9,279 bases of DNA from Deltaproteobacteria bacterium (GTDB lineage: Bacteria > Desulfobacterota > Dissulfuribacteria > Dissulfuribacterales > UBA3076), in assembly GCA_013138705.1 (NCBI GenBank), contig WTCF01000203.1, positions 1-9,279 on the forward strand, written 5' to 3'. The translations under genes and the position numbers were made by a program. This document shows, piece by piece, positions 5,927 to 9,279 of this stretch. The notes below the pieces were generated by a model. It saw only the letters and a list, made by a program, of their open reading frames with translations. It did not search any database and was not told the DNA's origin. Every line of letters starts with the position of its first letter. Position 1 is the stretch's first letter.

Positions 5927-5949
5927 GTGGAAGTCTACGGAACAGAACA

Positions 5950-6027
5950 ATGAATAAAAGCGAACTTAATCATCCCGCCATAGTCGGCAATTCAAGGCCG
6001 ACTAAATTGATTGAACTAAGGAGGTAA
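5950..6027 (+). promoter_or_regulatory. feoA leader: short open frame and perfect hairpin before the ribosome site
   Basis: A perfect 8-bp dyad TAGTCGGC/GCCGACTA (5981-5988 and 5997-6004, 8-nt loop) ends 13 nt before the feoA AAGGAGG site (6018-6024). A 25-codon frame (5950-6027, MNKSELNHPAIVG...IELRR) spans the hairpin and ends 2 nt before the feoA ATG, so its ribosomes would melt the hairpin and finish on the feoA ribosome site. It has no strong ribosome site of its own. The hairpin is certain as a sequence fact; the leader peptide and a regulatory role are inference. The dyad could equally be a protein-binding site in DNA. Confidence 0.35.
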
Positions 6028-6029
6028 TT

Positions 6030-6254
6030 ATGACTTTAGATAATTTAAGGCCAGGAAGCGAATGTCTTGTCAAGAGACTTCACGCACAGGACAAGTTGAG
6101 CCAGAGGCTCATAGATATGGGGGTCTACCCCGGTCTCAGAATGAAGGTAATCCGCAACGCCCCCCTTGAGGATCCAATGGAGCTGGAGCTGGATGGGTAT
6201 TCTTTGAGTATCCGTCACGCAGAAGCCAAGTTCGTTGAGGTTGAGGATCGTTGA
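6030..6254 (+). CDS. feoA: Ferrous iron transport protein A
   Basis: The 74 residues have the full length of FeoA, a small cytoplasmic SH3-like protein that associates with FeoB and is needed for Fe(II) uptake. Family landmarks are LRPGSECLVKRL at the start, SQRLIDMGVYPGLRMKVI in the middle (the RLxxMGxxPG core) and GYSLSIRHAEAKFVEVE at the end (the SIRxxEAxxI/V strand). ATG 6030 has a strong AAGGAGG ribosome site 5 nt upstream. Its TGA overlaps the TTG start of feoB by 4 nt, so the two are translationally coupled. The operon promoter at 5781 and the leader hairpin suggest regulation in the long 5' region. Confidence 0.95.
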   Translation: MTLDNLRPGSECLVKRLHAQDKLSQRLIDMGVYPGLRMKVIRNAPLEDPMELELDGYSLSIRHAEAKFVEVEDR

Positions 6255-8719
6255 AGAAGAAAAAGGCCCTGTTAGCTTTGGCAGGGCAGCCCAATTGCGG
6301 GAAATCCACGGTCTTCAACGCGCTCACAGGGGCCAGCCAGTACGTGGCCAACTACCCTGGAGTCACGGTCGAAAAGATGACCGGTTCTTACAGGTACGAC
6401 GGCATGAAGGTGGAGGTTGTTGACCTCCCCGGGACATACAGCCTCACCTCGTACTCCCCGGAGGAGCGGGTCTCACGCGATTTTCTCCTGCACGAAAAGC
6501 CCTCGGTGGTTGTCAATGTGGCAGACGCCTCGAATCTGAAGCGGCATCTCTATCTCACTTTCCAGTTGCTGGAAATGGAGGTCCCTCTAGTTGTGGATCT
6601 CAACATGATGGACGTGGCTGAGAGAAGGGGCATTGACATTGATACGCAGGAACTTAGCCGTCAACTCGGGGTCCCGGTGGTTCCCACGGCAATCAAGAAA
6701 GGAAGGGGAAAAAAGGAGCTTTTACAGTCCATCAACTCGGTTGCCGGTTCGGAGCGGTCTCCAAAGCCCTTCCGCGTGGATTACGGGTCAATGGAGCCCT
6801 ACCTGACCGAAATCGAGAACGAGTTTTCGGGAAATGGGGCGCTTTCCGGGGATTATCCCGGCAGATGGCTTGCAATCAAGCTCATAGAGGGCGACAGCGA
6901 GGCGCGGAAGCTGGCTGAGGAACACCATTCGACACCAGGGAAGGTCCTTGAATTCATAGAAAACAAGAGACAGGAATTTGAGTCAAAGCACAATGAGAAG
7001 CCGGAAAGGCATATCGCATTCAGCCGGTACAAGGTAGCTGACACTATCAGCAGATCATGCGTCAAGCCCAAAGCCGCATCCACGCAACCCCTATCCGACA
7101 GAGCCGACACGATCATCTGCCATAAGTTCCTCGGGCCTCTGATCCTGGTAGGCGTTATCTATCTCCTTTACTATCTTTCCATTGTCCAAGGGTACAACAT
7201 CACAAATTACACGTGGCCCCTGCTGGCAAAACTCAGGAGCATTACGGAATCTTTTCTGCCCAATCCAGGATTTATAGATGCGCCTCTTATCCGGTCCATG
7301 ACCTTGTGGTTTGTGGACAGCATCAATGCCCTATTAAACTATATCCCGATCTTTTTCATACTGTTCGGCCTGATTGCCATTCTGGAAGACAGCGGTTACA
7401 TGCCGAGGATGGCATTTATCCTGGACAGGATTTTTAATAGATTCGGACTCCACGGCCAATCCACTCTTCCCATGGTCCTGGGCGGCATCTATGTGGGCGG
7501 GTGCGCTGTGCCCGGCGTGATGTCCTGCAAGGGCATCCCGGACGAAAGGGCGAGGTTCGCCACCATTCTGACGATCCCCATGTTGAATTGCCTGGCCAAG
7601 GTCCCACTCTATGTCCTGCTGATCAATATCTATTTTGCCGATTACAAGGGCCCGGCCATGTTCTTCATCTCAACCATAAGCCTCTTGATGGTCCTGCCCG
7701 TGGCCAAGATCCTGACCCTCACGATCCTCAAGAACAAAGACACATCCCCCTTTATCATGGAGATGCCTCCCTATCACATCCCCACGATTCGGGGAGTGCT
7801 CGGCCGTGCAGTAGAAAGGGTCTGGCTCTTTATCAGGAAAATTATCACCATCGTGGCGGCCATTGCCATCATCATATTCATACTGCTCCAGTTCCCAGGG
7901 CTGAGCGATGAAAGAAAGGCGTATTACGATACGGAAAAGGATCGCGCTATTGCAGGTTTTCACCGGAAGATAGAAGGTAATCCATATGCTGAGCAGGTTC
8001 AGGGGGAAAACCTTATGGCATTGGTCCTTTACTGGGATAAATACAAGAATGCCAAGATGATGGCAAAGGGCAAAGAGGCGGCCAGTGCCGTCAATGAGAA
8101 ATTCAAGGCGGAAAACCCTGTGTTCTTCAAGATCGTGCGACCAAAGAGAGACAAGGAAGCAAAAAACGTAAACAAGGCATTCAAGAAGGTCTTCAGCGCG
8201 AGGAAGAAGCTTCTGAGAGAGATTAGAAAGGAGAAGATCGATAACAGCTTTCTGGGACGTGTTGGCCGCGCAATGGAGCCGTACACAAAATACGCCGGGT
8301 TTAACTGGCGTGTCAATGTCTCTCTGCTGGCATCGTTTGCCGCCAAGGAAAGCAGTGTGGCGACCCTGGGGGCCCTTTACGAGCAAGAGGAAGAAGGAGA
8401 AACCCTTGAGACAAGGATGGAGAAGGGCGAGAAGGGTTTTACGCCCCTTCATGCCCTGGCGCTCATGCTTTTCATGGTCCTCTATCCCCCTTGCGTGGCA
8501 ACCAGCATTATGGTGAAGATCCAGACCGGGCAGATCCGGTGGATGGTGTTTTCCATGTTGTTTCCCATAGTTCTGGGGATTGGCGTGGCGACTCTGATTT
8601 TTTCAGGGGGGACAGCCCTTGGACTGAACGGGTTGCAGGCCATGGTTGCCTTTTACTGCCTTGCGTTGGCAATAACTATTGGGACTGGATTTTTAAAGAA
8701 CAAGCAAAAAATGACTTAA
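6251..8719 (+). CDS. feoB: Ferrous iron permease FeoB (GTPase-coupled), with a long central insertion
   Basis: The 822-residue inner-membrane protein imports Fe(II). The N-terminal G domain shows G1 GQPNCGKST (12-20), switch threonine in NYPGVTVEK (T39), G3 DLPG (58-61), G4 NMMD (118-121) and a G5-like PTAIKKG (145-151); a helical GDI-like domain follows to about 280. The permease starts near 290 and has two Gate repeats: GGCAVPGVMSCKG with C418, and KESSVATLGALY (about 697-708) with PPCVATSI carrying C748. About 110 charged residues (about 550-660) lie between the two permease halves, making it longer than the roughly 770-residue E. coli protein. The TTG start at 6251 is chosen because KKKKALLALAG leads directly into G1 and GAGG lies 4 nt upstream. 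No feoC follows. Confidence 0.96.
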   Translation: MKKKKALLALAGQPNCGKSTVFNALTGASQYVANYPGVTVEKMTGSYRYDGMKVEVVDLPGTYSLTSYSPEERVSRDFLLHEKPSVVVNVADASNLKRHLYLTFQLLEMEVPLVVDLNMMDVAERRGIDIDTQELSRQLGVPVVPTAIKKGRGKKELLQSINSVAGSERSPKPFRVDYGSMEPYLTEIENEFSGNGALSGDYPGRWLAIKLIEGDSEARKLAEEHHSTPGKVLEFIENKRQEFESKHNEKPERHIAFSRYKVADTISRSCVKPKAASTQPLSDRADTIICHKFLGPLILVGVIYLLYYLSIVQGYNITNYTWPLLAKLRSITESFLPNPGFIDAPLIRSMTLWFVDSINALLNYIPIFFILFGLIAILEDSGYMPRMAFILDRIFNRFGLHGQSTLPMVLGGIYVGGCAVPGVMSCKGIPDERARFATILTIPMLNCLAKVPLYVLLINIYFADYKGPAMFFISTISLLMVLPVAKILTLTILKNKDTSPFIMEMPPYHIPTIRGVLGRAVERVWLFIRKIITIVAAIAIIIFILLQFPGLSDERKAYYDTEKDRAIAGFHRKIEGNPYAEQVQGENLMALVLYWDKYKNAKMMAKGKEAASAVNEKFKAENPVFFKIVRPKRDKEAKNVNKAFKKVFSARKKLLREIRKEKIDNSFLGRVGRAMEPYTKYAGFNWRVNVSLLASFAAKESSVATLGALYEQEEEGETLETRMEKGEKGFTPLHALALMLFMVLYPPCVATSIMVKIQTGQIRWMVFSMLFPIVLGIGVATLIFSGGTALGLNGLQAMVAFYCLALAITIGTGFLKNKQKMT

Positions 8720-8738
8720 AGAAAAGGAGGTGAATTTA

Positions 8739-9059
8739 GTGAAAAAAACATTTTTAGTAGCCGGCTTATCGGCCATCAGCCTGCTCATTGCTTCCCTGGC
8801 AATGGCTCACACCCCTCTTTGCTCGTGTTACGACAACGGGGATGGGACCATTACCTGCGAGGGCGGCTTTTCTGACGGGTCGTCGGCCGCAGGTGTGATT
8901 ATTAGGATGGTGGATGTATCAGGAAAGGTCCTTATGGAGGGTAAGATGAACGAGGATAGCGAGTTCACTTGCAAGAAACCTGACGGGCCCTACAAGATGC
9001 AGTTTGATGCCGGCCCTGGTCACCTGGTGGAGGTGGGGGGTGATGATATCGTGGAGTGA
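8739..9059 (+). CDS. Small exported Cys/His protein of the feo operon, function unknown
   Basis: From GTG 8739 the 106-residue protein has a classical signal peptide (KK, hydrophobic core 4-20, cleavage after SLAMA at 23). The mature part starts HTPLCSCYDNGDGTITCEGG and contains four cysteines (28, 30, 40 and 78). The pattern GFSDGSSAAGVxIRxxDxxGKVLMEG...KKPDGPYKMQFDAGPGH suggests a small beta-sandwich (transthyretin/carboxypeptidase-regulatory-like). I know similar unnamed proteins from metal-uptake loci, but cannot name a tested function. GTG 8739 is preferred over GTG 8730, because AAGGAGG (8724-8730) is 8 nt before it and overlaps the other. It follows feoB by 19 nt, so it is co-transcribed and probably handles Fe(II) in the periplasm (inference). 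Confidence 0.8.
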   Translation: MKKTFLVAGLSAISLLIASLAMAHTPLCSCYDNGDGTITCEGGFSDGSSAAGVIIRMVDVSGKVLMEGKMNEDSEFTCKKPDGPYKMQFDAGPGHLVEVGGDDIVE

Positions 9060-9060
9060 A

Positions 9061-9100
9061 CCTCCGGCAATTCGGAGGCGAGGAGGGAGCTATCCTCCTC
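9061..9100 (+). terminator. Double hairpin after the feo operon
   Basis: CCTCCG/CGGAGG (9061-9066 and 9073-9078, 6-nt loop) begins two bases after the last stop codon. GAGGAGG/CCTCCTC (9080-9086 and 9094-9100, 7-nt loop) follows immediately. Both stems are GC-rich and perfect, but no T-run follows, so they may stabilise the 3' end or need Rho. A third perfect dyad CCCTGC-TAT-GCAGGG lies at 9119-9133. Confidence 0.5.
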
Positions 9101-9171
9101 CCCCCGGTGGAAAATCACCCCTGCTATGCAGGGATAACCTCAAGGATAGTTAATACAGAGATCGTCAAATA

Positions 9172-9195
9172 GTTGAGTCGTTGAGTCGTGGAGTC
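9172..9195. repeat. Tandem octamer repeat GTTGAGTC, three copies
   Basis: Two perfect copies of GTTGAGTC and a third with one change (GTGGAGTC) are head to tail, downstream of the feo operon hairpins. Nothing coding is seen from here to the window end. Confidence 0.75.
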
Positions 9196-9279
9196 GGAAA
9201 ATAAGTATGTTAAATCAGCATATTAGAGCTTCAATTACATCAAGTGTCCAATTTCTATGCAAACCATATAAATTCAAAT

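Noticed and set aside
7670..8452. Minus-strand open frame of 260 codons inside feoB
   Set aside because: It lies wholly antisense to FeoB, whose motifs are unambiguous. The Cys/His-rich translation is a by-product of feoB codons.

Overview
The window looks like bacterial chromosome, most likely a Desulfobacterota-type (deltaproteobacterial, possibly sulfate-reducing) anaerobe. This is an inference from three things: a feoAB operon followed by a small secreted Cys/His protein, a serA/class V aminotransferase pair, and a FeoB with a long charged insertion. No single marker fixes the taxon.

Layout. (1) 1-1402, minus strand: a class V aminotransferase followed by the 5' end of serA, probably one amino-acid biosynthesis operon. 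(2) 1648-1724, plus strand: tRNA-Arg(CCG) with its own promoter. (3) 2005-2142: a 5' fragment of a WecA/TagO/MraY-type sugar-phosphate transferase, followed by an intact MarC-family membrane protein (2246-2905). (4) 2906-5634: a gene graveyard. It holds 5'-end fragments of phosphate acetyltransferase, a TonB-dependent receptor, a second PIN toxin, a second Phd/YefM antitoxin, a small one-helix membrane protein, and a heavy-metal P-type ATPase with a large internal deletion. An intact Phd/YefM-VapC toxin-antitoxin operon (3221-3941) and a palindromic inverted-repeat element (4350-4472) sit among them. (5) 5781-9059, plus strand: an intact ferrous iron uptake operon, consisting of promoter, ~200-nt leader, feoA, feoB and a small exported protein.

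How it works together. The feo operon is tightly packed: feoA and feoB overlap by 4 nt with a TTG start, and the third gene follows after 19 nt. It should encode cytoplasmic FeoA, the GTPase-coupled Fe(II) permease FeoB and a periplasmic accessory protein. The toxin-antitoxin operon has a consensus promoter whose -10 box lies inside a near-perfect palindrome, as expected for autorepression. The other genes are housekeeping.

The most notable feature is the run of at least six truncated genes, nearly all keeping only their 5' portions, around an intact AT-rich toxin-antitoxin module. I saw no integrase, transposase or CRISPR array. Family assignments are by reading translated motifs, without database searches.
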